The notes beneath the pieces are model-generated. The model was not told the origin of the DNA and made no database searches. It saw only the letters and a program-made list of their open reading frames with translations. A stretch of DNA of 64,000 bases, taken from assembly GCA_021234155.1 (NCBI GenBank), contig JAJEKV010000022.1, positions 4,547,852-4,611,851 on the forward strand, in the 5' to 3' direction. The position numbers and the translations under genes are program-made. Shown in pieces: positions 13,427 through 24,336 of this stretch. Numbering within the stretch: the first letter of the stretch is position 1; each line of letters starts with the position of its first letter. The stretch is from Isoetes taiwanensis (Eukaryota > Streptophyta > Lycopodiopsida > Isoetales > Isoetaceae).

Positions 13427-13493
13427 TGTGAGTCCCATTTTCAGTCCGAGTCCCAAAATTCAAGATTTGTCCCACTTTAATTAAATACGACTT
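13427..13493. repeat. Right terminal inverted repeat of the large transposon
   Basis: Read inward from 13,493 the end begins AAGTCGTATTTAATTAAAGT and continues through GGGACAAATCTTGAATTTTG. Nearly the same sequence forms the right end of the 4.1 kb element (22,865-22,931), and its first ~24 bases form that element's left end (18,843). The ORF1 protein encoded on the other strand (13,494-14,166) runs into this repeat and stops in it, so the transposon cut that gene. The matching left end is not in the window. Confidence 0.7.
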
Positions 13494-16400
13494 TTGTATT
13501 ATTTGCAGGAGTGTTAGAATCCTTTAATATTGACAAAGGTTTAGATGGAGGTTTAGCTACAAGATAGGTATCCCTTAACAGCTCATCATCTCCCCATCTG
13601 ATATTCCCTAAGTTTTCTTTATTTATAGTATCAACATCTTCCTCACTGTCAGAAATACCCCCTGGGATGAACTCAAACATATTGTTTATGGAGTTATCAA
13701 ACAAACATTTCTTAGAACTATTTTGAAAGGGGACTTGCCTGGAAAGTTGAGCATCTTCCTCCACGTCTTGAGAATTGGAGATGATCTCGGGACTCAGGCT
13801 TTGAGGAGCTTCCTTGTTGATTTGAGAAGTCTGTCTGTCAGGTGTATCCAAAACTATATCCTTCTCTGTCATAATTTCTGTAGCTTGATCTAGAGCAGCC
13901 TGATCTTGGTCTTGTACTATAAGACTTTGTTCTGAGCTTGTGCACAGTATACCTTCTTGTAGAGTAGCCATTTCCTTCTCAATATCAGTAGAAATGGTTT
14001 GGCAGCCATAATTCACAGAAGACAGATTTATTTCCAAGTCAATGAGGGGTTCAAGCTGGATTAAGGTGTTTGAGGGAGAGGGTTGAGACAAAAGGTCTGC
14101 AGGTGTATTGGATGAGGGATGAACATGAAGATCAATCAACTGCTCATAATTTTCAGAATTCAACAATTAATTAGAATCATGGTTAGTATTAAGATCTGCA
14201 AGTATCTGGAAATGGTTGTAGCAGAGGACCTTGTTTTCCATTTCAGTTTGCTTTGATTTATCTATCTCCAAAACGTTCTGGTTAATCCTTGTGTCCATGT
14301 CTCTATCTGAAGCTGAGGTTGGAATTATTGAATTCTCTGTCTTTGATGCAGAATTATCACTCTGGGAGGTTGAATTCTTCTTGTCTCTAATGACCAAGGT
14401 GGTCATATTTTTGAAGTTTGAGGTATAGCTTTGTCTAATTAATGAATCTCCCTTACTGCCTTGATTGAGATTCAAAGAATTTGACAGTCTAGAATTATTT
14501 AGGTTTTTGGCATCCTGAATAATTCTGTCTAGTGTGGAATGCAGATCCTCTGTTGATCTTGCATCCTGATCCATAGGAGCTTTGCCTTTATGATTGAAAT
14601 CTATTTCTGAATAACTTTAATTCCAAAGGCATTTTTATTTGCATTTACTCCTGTTAAAGAACTTCTGTTTGATGTCGAGTCAGAAATATGAAAGCCCTGA
14701 GCATTCTTTTGTTTATCCTTTTCAATTCTGTTCTTGTGGATTCTCCTTTGAGATCCATTCACTCTTTTCCAAGCGAAAGCATTGGTATTGCTTGGATCTT
14801 CCAGTGTAGTTGGCCCTTGAAGAACTTGTGAACTGATATTTTTATGTGCCATATTTTCTGCTGTATTTTTTATCTTATTTGCCTCATTTGATTCCTTTGA
14901 GGGAATTGTACTCACTGTGACATCTGCTTGCTTGATGGGAGTTGTCTTACAATTTTCATACCAAAAGTGCACAGCAATCACATGTGCGGCAATGAGGGAG
15001 CGGAACGACCATCTTAGTGATAGGATTGATTTACGTCCAAAAGCATCGAGAGAGGGAATGGAAGTGGGAGCGGGGTTTGGTAAGACCAATTTGAATATGA
15101 GCTTCGGGGAGGTCTCTCGGGGAATGATGCGTAGAAATATATGTGCCAATGGGTTGAATAAATTAAGAAACAATCTTCATTCCAATAAATTGGATTGAGC
15201 CCATGTAAAGTGGTTGATGCAATGCACAAGGACTCAAATGAAGATGTATCTAGCCTAGGATGCCATTTAAGAAAGCATATTTGAAAACTTTCAAAAGCGG
15301 ATGACCACGGTTTAGTAAGAAGTTTCTTTGTTACGGAGTTATCACATTCAATCATAATAAATTGGATAGTTTAGCGATGCGGGTTTTTATTTTTTAATAA
15401 TGGTGTACAAAAATCTGAGAAATTTCAACCGTCTTCGACACCTTACTTTTTGTGCAAGCTTGTTTGGCGGGCTCAGCGGGCATAATGAAGTCGGCGGCGA
15501 CCATTATGACACTCCGGCCGATTGGCATTTTGAGACTTAAAAAAACACGATCCCGAAGCACCAAGAATGTGGATCATTAAGATCGATTAATACTTCCAAA
15601 ATTCGTCGGTGATCAACTGGTGATGCGGTGAAATGAGCATTATGGCGTTCAAGCGATGAGCATTTTGAAATTGAAGCGGTTGAAGCACCAAAAATCCGCG
15701 GAATGATGGCATAAGCGCGCCATCGTTAGTGATAGCGCCAAATCAGGGCCATCATTTTTTGATGGGTGATGAAAATCTCTGACGTGCTGTTGAAGTTCAA
15801 CTTGAAGGGCTATCAGCACTTTATCAGCACCTTATGTCGCGACGTGCTAAATTGTACACCACTATTAAAAATAGACCCGTACATGGCTTTGATGAGAATG
15901 CCTTTCTGAAGGTTTTGGCAGAAGGTCCAAAGTTTTTCAAGATTGATTCCACATTTATTAACCTTGACTAGAACAGCTGTGTCTATCAGAGTTGACATCT
16001 TAGCATGAACAGAAGGGAGATTTAAAGAAATACCATGGTACAAAGCTTGTTTGTTCCCTTCATCAGCTCGGGCCTCCAGTAAAGCAGCATCCAAGGCATT
16101 GTCACTATAGACATCTCTGACAGGTTTCGAAACTCCATATGGCATGTGAATTTGAGTAGAAGGATGCAGAAATGGGAGTCAACCATAAAGATCAGAATCC
16201 TTTGACAGGTTATCCCAAACAGGAACCTTCTGAGTTCTAGGATGCATGATCTGATTATCAGAGAGAAGGTTAGAGAAATCTCCAAAAATCAGACAATTTT
16301 TTGGGTTTTCTTGAAAAAGTCTTAACTGGTGAAGCAAAATCGGTCGCTCAGAGTCTCCTAGTTGAGCAAAATCGTGGAGAAAAGCAAGGAATTTAGGGCT

Positions 16401-17200
16401 AAAATTGTCTTTAATATCCATGAAAAAGGCTCAGGAGTTTATAGCAGAGACACGTGAGAAGAATGGAAAAAGAGGAGGGAAAAATAATTCAAGAAGGTGG
16501 AAGAAAGAAACTAAAAGGGAAAGCTAAATGGATCTAAATCAATTCTATCACGAAGAGATCAAAGAAACCGTCCTCATTGTCCAAATTCTGCATCATTGTA
16601 TAATTTAACTGTCAATTTTGTGTCTGTCCAGTCACAATTTACTCGAAAAATAGCAGAGGCCTCTGTGTTTTTGTTCCCAATGAATTCTTCTAACCAAGAT
16701 TGGATGATTTCAACTTCGAATTCTTCACAGCTCGGCACAAATGAGTATTCTGAATGGAAATTTTCTTCTAGGAACAGTTTTTGTGTGACCAAAGATTGCC
16801 AAAGTTGAGAAGCAGATCCTCTTAAATGGCCACAAGTTAATCTACCTCTGTCTTGGAGGATTACAAAGAAATTTGTATCCATCTGATGGTGAATTGGCAG
16901 GAATTCATGTGGCAGCAACCTCGGATTGCTAGCCTCTACATGGCTAGCAAGGATTTTGGATTGAATTGGATGCTAGAGAAGCACATTTTTCAAAAAACAT
17001 GCAAGAAAGGGATGCAAACTGAAAAATTCACTAGAGGACAAAAAATCCAAGAAAATAGGCACTCGAGCATTTTCCAGCCCTTAGCCTTTCTCGTGCTCAA
17101 GCTTTGCCTTGAAGCCATGCTAAAAAAGGACTCGTGGGCCGAATTCCAAAAGGTATTTGTCCAAAATACCTGTATTTGTGGAACACTTAAAAGCATCTAT
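13494..17200 (-). pseudogene. LINE ORF1 remnant (DUF4283 plus CCHC knuckle), copy A
   Basis: Reverse-strand pieces line up as one protein of plant L1-type LINE ORF1. The N-terminal part starts near MASRQSL (about 17,120), followed by SQLWQSLVTQKLFLEENF at about 16,800. The core reads CFLKWHPRLDTSSFESL, then NPIYWNEDCF, and in the better copy B IQIDLTKPVPTSIPF and CQTCDYRHFWYENC, the CX2CX3HX5C knuckle. A long Ser/Asp/Glu-rich tail follows (13,494-14,574). The pattern WQP-FDP..YWNED..IDLTKP..C..C..H..C is that of DUF4283 with zf-CCHC_4. ORF1 binds RNA in LINE retrotransposition. A MITE interrupts it at 15,381-15,878 and the transposon end cuts it at 13,493. ORF2 (reverse transcriptase) is absent and would have lain beyond the transposon. 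Confidence 0.7.
15381..15878. mobile_element. MITE-like insertion in ORF1, copy A
   Basis: Ends are inverted: GGGTTTTTATTTTTTAATAA then TGGTGTACAA on the left, and TTGTACACCACTATTA then AAAATAGACCC on the right, about 27 bp of inverted repeat. The right flank is GTAC, and in copy B the left flank is also GTAC, giving a 4-bp duplication. Removing the element and one GTAC joins the flanking coding frame. It contains internal subrepeats (GCATTTTGA, GAAGCACCAA). It is present at the same place in segment B, so it predates the duplication. Confidence 0.75.
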
Positions 17201-17279
17201 TTTGAAATGAGCTTGTTCCGATCTTTTGGGGGTGTAGGCTTCTTATTGCCAATGTAAAGTTTTCCAAAAGATCCTTTTT

Positions 17280-17533
17280 GTTTCTTCAAAAGTTACAATT
17301 GAGGTTATTGTATTTTGATCCTGACTGAAGACCTTGACTTACTCTGATCCTGACTGAAGACCTTGACTATTCTTGAAGTTCTGGTTTTTTATATAAATTT
17401 TGAAAAAACTTTGCCAAGCTTGCCTATATACATAACTCTATTATATTCTGATTTGCCTATATCTCTAGGCAGTCGAATTATATTGTATGTTTTTCCTTAA
17501 TTAATGAAAAAATCATCTCGTACCTTCAAAAAA
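17280..17533 (+). mobile_element. LINE-like 3' tail ending in poly(A)
   Basis: The plus strand shows an AT-rich 3'-UTR-like stretch with CCTTAATTAATGAAAAAATC, then ACCTTCAAAAAAAAAA at about 17,524-17,533. This is the usual look of a plant LINE 3' end. It is head-to-head with the reverse-strand ORF1, so it belongs to another insertion or to a rearranged copy. Also in segment B at about 49,000-49,037. Confidence 0.45.
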
Positions 17534-17559
17534 AAAACCCCCTCGAAGATTCGCTTAAA

Positions 17560-17930
17560 TTTCACCTAAGAGTCTCTTATTCTAGCGATGCTAAACATCG
17601 ATGACTTTCAAGGAATAGAATCTTAGACCATAAGAATTAGATGGCGGACATCTTTAAGATCAAGACTCTTAAGTCTAAATCTAGGCCAGTAATTATGGCA
17701 CGGCCAAGTAATTAGCAACACCAAAGGAACAAGAGTCAAGTTCGACATCAACCTTAAGCGGAGCAAAGTAGAGCATCGGCACCAAATCAGGTACCTTGGC
17801 AAGTATGACCTCATAATAGGCATGGAATATTAAAGCCGGCTAAGGCAATAATTGATTATCATAAGCAAGAGATGTTTATCCCGGCACCAAAGGGCAAGTA
17901 CCTTATAATTAAAGTAAGGAAGTAATTTTG
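17560..17930 (+). pseudogene. Ty3/Gypsy protease fragment, copy A
   Basis: One plus frame reads GTRVKFDINLKRSKVEHR, then RYLGKYDLIIGMEY, then after a stop PAPKGKYLIIKVRK from the next frame. YDLIIGMEY matches the C-terminal half of Gypsy retropepsins (Y-D-L/F-I-L/I-G-M-D). No D-[ST]-G active site is seen upstream, so it is a fragment. Also in segment B at about 49,070-49,440. Confidence 0.45.
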
Positions 17931-18842
17931 TTAAGTCTGCCCTAGGATCTTAGACGATAAGAATTATACATTGTTAAGTTTGCCCTAGGTTACCTGTGTA
18001 AGCTCAAACCTTCTCAAATGATGTCATTTCAAATGGGCCATGCTGCCATTTGAGGTGGCCTTGTGACGAGGTTGAGTGGGCTCGTGATTGTGTAAATGGA
18101 TTGTAGATGGTATTATTATAAAAAGCTAGATAAATGAACAATTTGCAGATGATCATTGCCAAACCATGACTGCGTAAGGTTTTATTTCAGTGGTGGGGAT
18201 ATTGCAAATCTCTTATTATGAAGGCCATCCAGATGTCCTTACATAATGGAAATTGCATAGCCTCCATTTAATTTAACATGGCCATTTTTCATTTGGCCTT
18301 TGTAGACCATTTTCTATACATCAGTGCATGAAAATAATGCATACACGATATTTATATTTTTAACGCATTGGTAAATGGAATTTGTGCTACTTGACCCCTA
18401 TTCTAGGTATAGTATTATTTCTAGACCAACGCCAATTGCCTGTGCCAACTGAATAGCTTGCTTTGAGAATAATTGAGAAAATCAATAACATCATCATCAT
18501 GATGGAAAGTCCGTATCCAACTTATTGTACCTCTTAAGCTGCTTATCAAAGGTTAAAGGCATATTCAGCAACACAAAGTTCCAAAAATGACCATTGATCA
18601 CGATATTATGCCAGAACTGTGCTTAGTCTTGAACTCTACATATACCTTTTAGCATTGAAATTATCGGGTGAGTAATCAGTAAGGATATGAACATCTGTTG
18701 TTGTACTATATCATCTAAGATTGCGTGCTTCGTATACAATCCCAATCAATAGATCTTTCACTAGCAGCATGTCAAATTTCATCCACCAATTTGACTCTTT
18801 CTTTTAAACTTGTCAGTACCTATTAAGAACATAGTAGAAAAC
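17931..18842. other. Duplicated DNA without a recognisable gene
   Basis: Shared with 49,441-50,332 at high identity but with no conserved frame or motif. The last bases GTAGAAAAC are the insertion site of the 4.1 kb element. Confidence 0.6.
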
Positions 18843-19619
18843 AAGTCGTATTTAATTAAAGTGGGACTCATTCCATTCCCACTTTTTTCGAACCTGTTAT
18901 TTTACACAAAAAGGAGCACCAGGCTTCAAAACGTCATAATTGAATTTTTGTCCATTGGTGTGCATCTAAGCTTTCTTCGGTTTTGTCTTGATAGCGAGTC
19001 GAGAACAAGAACAATGCCACAAACATAGGAATTTCATTCTGATTGAAACTAAAGTTCTAGTTGAAAAAAGATTCTTAGTTGAACATTTTGGCTCTATTTT
19101 CTTAGGTGGGTAGACAAGAGGTCACAAATTCCAACAAAAATTTTGTAAATTGTTTACTTAATCACCAAAAATACTAGTTTTGAGATACCTTATATTTATA
19201 AATGGGCTCATTACAATATATATTACGTTAGGTGAAGAGACCATAGTGGTCGTATGGGCACAAAGATTACACCCTCTTCACACATGAACCACCTAGTGCA
19301 AGCGGTCGTGTGGAGCTCTCTCCAAGTCACGGAGCAACTTACAAGCGATAGAAATTTGTATGAGGAGTTCCTTCATGGGCCCCACATGCTTGTATGTCCA
19401 ACTCGATGTGCCCACCCTCTTGTGGCATCTTTCTTCCAATGAATTGGCCTTTTTCATTGCTCCCAAGCAATGAACTGGTCTTTTCATTGCTCCCAAGCAT
19501 GTACTATCCGGGTCGAGATAAGAACCGCAAAAGACAAAATCAAGTTAGTCAAGTGATGCTACAGGCAAAAAATAAAATAAAACATAGTTCTTAGGGCCAT
19601 TTTTTTGGAAAATCACAGG

Positions 19620-20045
19620 GCCTAAGAGCCTTTTCTCGACTTCGCCCGAGTTAGAGGAAAGCGAATCAAAATTAAAAAGGCTTAGAGGGAAAAACACGGG
19701 TGAGAAGGCCAAAGATGCTCAAAGCGAAAAACGCAGTTTTAGGGGTGAAGGCCTTTCTCATTCATGAGTCGAAAGGCAGCTCAAAGCCAAAACGGGGTTT
19801 TAGGGGGGTGAAAGGCCTTTCGACTCGAGTCGAGAAAGGCAAAAGCGAAAAACGCTGGTTTTAGGGGTCAGAAGGCCTTTCTCAACTCGCGAGTCGAGAA
19901 AGGCGTCCAAAAAAAACGCGGTTTTAGGGTCGTCAAGGCCTTTCTCAACTCGCCCAGTGAGAAAGCGAGCTCAAAGCGAAAAACGGGATGAGGGCCTTTC
20001 TCGACTTCGCGAGTCGAAAAGGCACTCCAAGTAAAAAAAGGCATT
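19620..20045. repeat. Palindromic minisatellite, ~62-bp unit
   Basis: About six units. Each contains AAGGCCTTTCTCGACT, then CGCGAGTCGAGAAAGGC, then CTCAAAGCGAAAAACGCGG and TTTTAGGGGT. The core is an inverted repeat able to form a hairpin in each unit. Unit starts fall at about 19,749, 19,812, 19,874, 19,937 and 19,995. The core is the same palindrome seen in 0.5-9.1 kb. Confidence 0.8.
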
Positions 20046-20094
20046 TCAAGGGCTAGAGATTATTTTTATGAGCATCATTTTACCTATCTATCCA

Positions 20095-20430
20095 TCTAAT
20101 TTTCCACCATAGTTTATTATTCTATCACACCATAATTTATTGTTTTCTCCAAAGACATTAGTATTTAGCACACATTAGTATTTAACAATTGTTTTATACT
20201 AGCACTCATTAGTATTAGCACACATTAGCATTTTTTTTATTAGCACACTTTATTAGCACACATTAGTACTTTATACTACCACAATTTCATAATACAAGCA
20301 TTAGCATACTAGCACACAGTCCATGCAAAGCACACATTAGTATTTTTATACATTAGTACACATTAGTATTAGCACACATTAGCATATTAGCACACATTAG
20401 CATTCGCCTTAATTAGCACACATTAGTACT
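20095..20430. repeat. Irregular AGCACACATTAGTATTT repeat
   Basis: The word CACATTAGTATT or CACATTAGCAT recurs more than ten times with variable AT-rich spacing. Low-complexity filler inside the 4.1 kb element. Confidence 0.75.
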
Positions 20431-21348
20431 TAAAGTATATTATGATCTTTTAAAAGTTAAATTTTTACCTTAGAATAAGAAATATATGCCTAGAAACGTA
20501 TTTTTTTAATGTATTTTTTTTAATCCCGTTTTTTCTGTACCCCGCCTTTTAAGATGACATACACATTCTAAAAAGCTAAGTACCTATTTTTAATTTTTTT
20601 CATATTGATTTTTCATACGTACCATTAACCTAGCCTACATAATATCATGCTAGAATGTATATTAACCTAGCCTACATAATAGCATGCTAGAATGTCCCAA
20701 ATACAACTGCATTACTTATTGTACCCTACTTTTTACCCCGCCTTTTTTTTTTTTCCTTGGGTGCTTGAATTTTGAACTTTGGTACATATTTTTGGGCCTG
20801 TCCATTCTTAAAAAGAAATTTGGTACATACCTTTGGGACTCCAAAACTCGAGCTTCGACTATGGAGATTAGCGTTGTTTGAAATATTGCATCGGCTTAGT
20901 GACGTTTTGCTTTCATAGGCTTCAAGCTCCATAGAAAAGATCACGGAATATAAGATCGGAAATAACATGAGATAGTATTCAAAATAAACAAGGCCATATC
21001 CCTTTCCCAAGAGCTTCTAACAAAGAAAGGATATGCCGATCTGGCAACAAAATTAGGATGGAGAAGCTTACCCAAGATTGGAGATGCCGTCTAGTCAAGA
21101 TCCCAAGATGAAGATGCTTTGGATGGGCGCCTTTCTTTACAAGCAATATGCAAGGGTGTTTTCTTGAATCGCGGCTCTGTTTTCTTGAATAAGCCCATAA
21201 AAGATCGAGATAGTCTTGAATCAATCCGCGGTATTTGAAGCGATTCTTGGAAAAATAAAGTATTTGGATTTCTTGCCGAATCAAAGGGGCTTGGAGCTCT
21301 CTCAGAGGGGTAAATCCACGAGCTCTCTAAGATCGAGGAAAATCGAGA

Positions 21349-21930
21349 ATGGAGCTTCCTTGTGCATTCTTTGATACAAATGGAACCATGACTCTCCATT
21401 GGGCTGCTAGAAATGGCCCTTCAGATGTATTGTTTGCCCTTCTGGAAAGAGATGCTGACGTCTTTTCTGCGAATAAAAAGCGCTATCTTGCACTTGAGCT
21501 CGCCCTGGTCCTGCATAACCAAAAAGATGCTGCGATTGAGGGGATTTACAGGGCCATGAAAAAAGCCGATTCTAATAAGCAGCGCCACTCTATGTTTATG
21601 GCATCCTATAGTGATGGTGCCACTCTTCTTCATTACGCTGCCGCTTATGGCTCCGCAGAAGCTGTTGGTTGGTTCTTTTACCAGGTCCGGATCTGTTCGC
21701 ACAAAATACGGTAAGGATCCAAATTTTGTCTCCAATGTCAACAGTAAAGATATCAACGGCAACAATCCCTTCTACTGGGCTGCAATGAAAGGCAATACTC
21801 GTGTTATAGAAGGAACAAAGTAGATTCCTTAGCCAAGAATAATGAGGACAGAACTCCACTGTTGCTTTCTCTCATTTGTAATCATCTTGAATTCGCAGAG
21901 AATCTGCGAAATTGTTTGAGAGAGGGCATT
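21349..21930 (+). pseudogene. Captured ankyrin-repeat gene fragment
   Basis: The first ~120 codons contain MTLHWAARNGPSDVLFALL and GATLLHYAAAYGSAEAVGWF, both matching the ankyrin pattern G-x-T-x-L-H-x-A-A-x-x-G. After a frame change the next repeat reads DINGNNPFYWAAMKGNTRV (about 21,750-21,810), and a further one NNEDRTPLLLSLICNHLEF (about 21,838-21,895). The frame change near 21,710 may be an unspliced intron remnant or an error. Ankyrin repeats are protein-binding modules; the parent gene cannot be named. The piece lies inside a transposon, has no start region or stop that look native, and abuts an AP2/ERF piece on the opposite strand. Confidence 0.7.
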
Positions 21931-21935
21931 TGGTA

Positions 21936-22115
21936 GACAAAATTAGTGCGGGCCTTGTTGCCGCGCATGGATCGAGCAGCGAGGTCTTAAGCGAAGGCAG
22001 CGTCTTCGGCAGTATCAAAGGTGCCGAGCCAGCGGCTCCTTGGTGTTGGGGTCTCTGATTTCCGCGGCATAGCGGCCCTGTATTTTCCTTCACGGCATCG
22101 CTTCTTCTTTGGGTT
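21936..22115 (-). pseudogene. Captured AP2/ERF domain fragment
   Basis: Reverse-strand frames together give the core of an AP2/ERF DNA-binding domain. They read EGKYRG, then RYAAEIRDPNTKEP, then RWLGTFDTAEDAAFA, then DLAARSMRGNKARTNF. WLGTFDTAE-AA-A and RG-KARTNF are diagnostic. Two frameshifts separate these pieces and the usual VRQRPWG strand is missing, so this is a partial, non-functional copy. Upstream codons include a basic PKKKR run. The 3' end meets the ankyrin fragment within a few bases, so two unrelated host genes were captured side by side in convergent orientation. Confidence 0.75.
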
Positions 22116-22489
22116 TGGCATTCCCCGCTGCTGCGATACTTTGTTTGGAAGGCATTTCAATTGGCAATTGGGGGTAGAGATTAGGCTTGAGGTATTTATA
22201 CTGGCAACCACCTTAACGGTGTGAAATGAGTAAGGCAGTGTGGTTAAAAAGGAGCGGGATGGAGACCCCAAGATCCGATCTAGTGCATTGGGGAATGGGA
22301 GGTGTGGGGGGGGTGGGGGCGTGGGAGTAAATGTGGGCCTTGCACATTCTTGGCTTGGCTTCAGTCCACTCCATGCACATTCTCGCCTTGCGAGGCGAGA
22401 AATGGTCTAAGGCTAAATTAATGTCTAGGCAAAATTAATTAATTGTATATATTGTAATTGTCCTCTAATTAATTAATTTGTAATTTATT

Positions 22490-22850
22490 TATTTATTTAT
22501 ATTATGAATATTGTATTATTATTTTTATTTTTTGGGGGGTGGGGGAGACTCTTGCCCCCTTTGGCCCTCCCTCTCCTTTGCCCTTTGCTCTTCTCTTTTT
22601 TACTTATCCCTTCCCCTTCCCTTGCCACTTCCCTCCCCTTGCCACTTCCCTCCCCCTTGCCCCCTCTTCTCACCCCCCCCGAACTCACCCCCCTTGCACC
22701 CTCCTCTCACCTCCCCTTGCCCCCTCTTCTCACCTCCTTTTTAGCTTCCTCCCTCCCCCCTTCTTCCTAACAACCCTTCCTTACTTCTCTCAACTTCTCC
22801 CCAACTTCTCCCCTTCCCTTCCCCTCCCCCGATCTAACAACGATTCAATG
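22490..22850 (+). repeat. Pyrimidine-rich low-complexity run
   Basis: After a TTTATTTA/TTATTATT stretch the plus strand is almost pure C and T (CCCTTGCCACTTCCCTCC and similar). Pro/Leu/Ser-rich frames through it come from composition and are not called as genes. Confidence 0.8.
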
Positions 22851-22931
22851 TAAAAATTTTGTCGAGTATAAGTCCCATTTTCGGTCGAGTCCCAAAATTC
22901 GAGATTTGTCCCACTTTAATTAAATCGACTT

Positions 22932-24336
22932 AAACGAGCTTTTCAATTTATCTAGTTAATCAAGAACAAAGATAATATTCATACTCGTACTGTCCAATAG
23001 ATCAAGTGGACTAATGTGCATCATGAACAAAGGGAAAGGGATCCTTTCCATTCAAGACTTTTCCTTTAAGAGAAGTGTCTCAAAGGACAGTTGATGTTTG
23101 ATTTGGTATGCCGTATGCATATAGCATAGTCTTCTACTCTGTGGTTTGGTCATGATTCTCTACTCTGTGTGCCATGATTCATGAGAGAATAAACAATTAT
23201 TCTGGGTTTTTATTAGGGCACACAAAGTTAAAGAAAAACGAATATTCCCAGGGGCCAACCAATGATGGGGAATATTAGGGGTGGCCACATGCAATCTTTA
23301 GGGCCCTCCCCTCCATATATGAATCTGATATGAGGGGATACGAGAGAGGGGAAGATCTGCAGGAACAGCTGCGGAAGAGAAGAAAACAGATGATCAGACT
23401 AAAAGTTTGGGTGCCTCCCCTATCCGATTGGAACATTGAAAGTTGGCCTCCAACATGAACCGGAGGTCTCCACCTCCATTTTTGGACGAAACTCCTTCCA
23501 TTGAAACCGGAAAACTGACATGTGGCCACCCTTATTTTCCCCTAAAGAATCGGATGTTTCAAGTTTCCAACTGAAAAGTTGTATCCTCCATATTGAAAAA
23601 TATATGAGAATCTTAGAACAAATTTCCATGCACTAACTGAATGGAAAAACCTCCCATCCCAAAGTTCTTCCAACAGTGGAGCCAACTGAGATTTATAGTG
23701 GAACCCAAAGATAAAAAACAAATGTTATTTTGTATTATGTATATCATTTTGTGGGACCTTAGTGGATTAGAGAAATATCTGCCATGCACGTGTCGAAACA
23801 TAAAGCTCCATCCAGCAAGTGGATTATGCAGTATAAAGGCCAGCAGATCTCAACGTAGAATGCACATCTCAAAATGGAAACGGAACTCGACGTCTTCTTA
23901 TTAAAGGAGGTTTGGCTATGGTGCCCGGGTTGCCGGAGTATGAAATCCGCACTGGGGCCTCAAATTTCCTTCCTAATCTTACTAATCCACATGGAAATAA
24001 TTCTTTCTAGTTGCTACTGCACTTTGGCGCAGAATTTTGCTCCTTTTTTTTGCATAGAATAGTGTATTCTGGGGCCTGGGGAATCTGGACCATGGCCTCG
24101 TCAACCATCGAATTGGTAGCCACAAAATTGGATCGCTTCTTATTTCCGAGGCAAACGAATAGTGCCATGCATATTTTCTAAGATAAGTTCTGGCGGTTCT
24201 TCTGTAGGCGTGATCGTGACCCTTTTAGGTTTAGCGACCATAGCTATAACCGCATTTTATCCCGTCTAGACTAGACCAGGCTATAAATGAGGCTAGCAAA
24301 TAGCCGCCTTCATTCACGATTGAATAGATCCTTGAT
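22932..24336. repeat. Duplicated block with TATA box, copy A
   Basis: Matches 50,333-51,717. It contains CTATAAATGAGGCTAGC at 24,281, preceded by a GC-richer stretch, which looks like a core promoter. Another TATAAA-like word (GTATAAAGG) is at about 23,834. No conserved coding frame is evident; a reverse-strand frame (MATCQFSGFNGRSF...) is kept in both copies but has no family features. In copy B the block leads into the HUH-nuclease gene, whereas here it ends at the 43-bp repeat. Confidence 0.6.

Larger units (their letters stand above)
1..13493 (+). mobile_element. Proposed right-hand part of a >13.4 kb TIR transposon
   Basis: The element is defined on its right by the inverted repeat ending at 13,493 and by the transposase-like gene just inside it. 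No second inverted repeat was found between 1 and 13,400. The palindromic TTCTCGACT motif that fills 0.5-9.1 kb also fills the left half of the 4.1 kb element with the same ends. This makes it likely that one element extends to or past the left edge of the window. The left boundary is unknown, so the start given is simply the window edge. Confidence 0.4.
18843..22931. mobile_element. 4.1 kb non-autonomous TIR element carrying host gene pieces
   Basis: Segment B preserves the empty site (GTAGAAAACGAGC at about 50,326), so the boundaries are direct. The left end begins AAGTCGTATTTAATTAAAGT at 18,843 and the right end finishes ACTTTAATTAAATCGACTT at 22,931, its inverted complement. AAAC lies on both sides (4-bp duplication, possibly 5 given homopolymers). 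The right ~67 bp match the end of the large transposon at 13,493. Inside, in order, are a palindromic minisatellite, an AT-rich CACATTAG repeat, ankyrin-repeat gene pieces, an AP2/ERF piece and a pyrimidine-rich run. No transposase is seen. This fits a Pack-type element mobilised in trans by the 10.8-13.3 kb gene family; that last step is inference. Confidence 0.8.
13226..24336. repeat. Segment A of an ~7 kb segmental duplication (with 4.1 kb insertion)
   Basis: From AAGATCCCAAGAAGG at 13,226 to GATCCTTGATGG at 24,336 the sequence matches 44,268-51,717 almost continuously. The large exceptions are an insertion here at 18,843-22,931 and an insertion in the other copy at 45,266-45,736. Remaining differences are clustered small ones. 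See segment B. Confidence 0.9.

Noticed and set aside
16853-17257. 134-codon plus-strand frame opposite the LINE ORF1 N-terminus
   Set aside because: The reverse-strand reading continues into ORF1 and is kept in segment B, while this frame is not.
22504-22853. Pro/Leu/Ser-rich frames
   Set aside because: All three frames are open because the DNA is a pyrimidine run.
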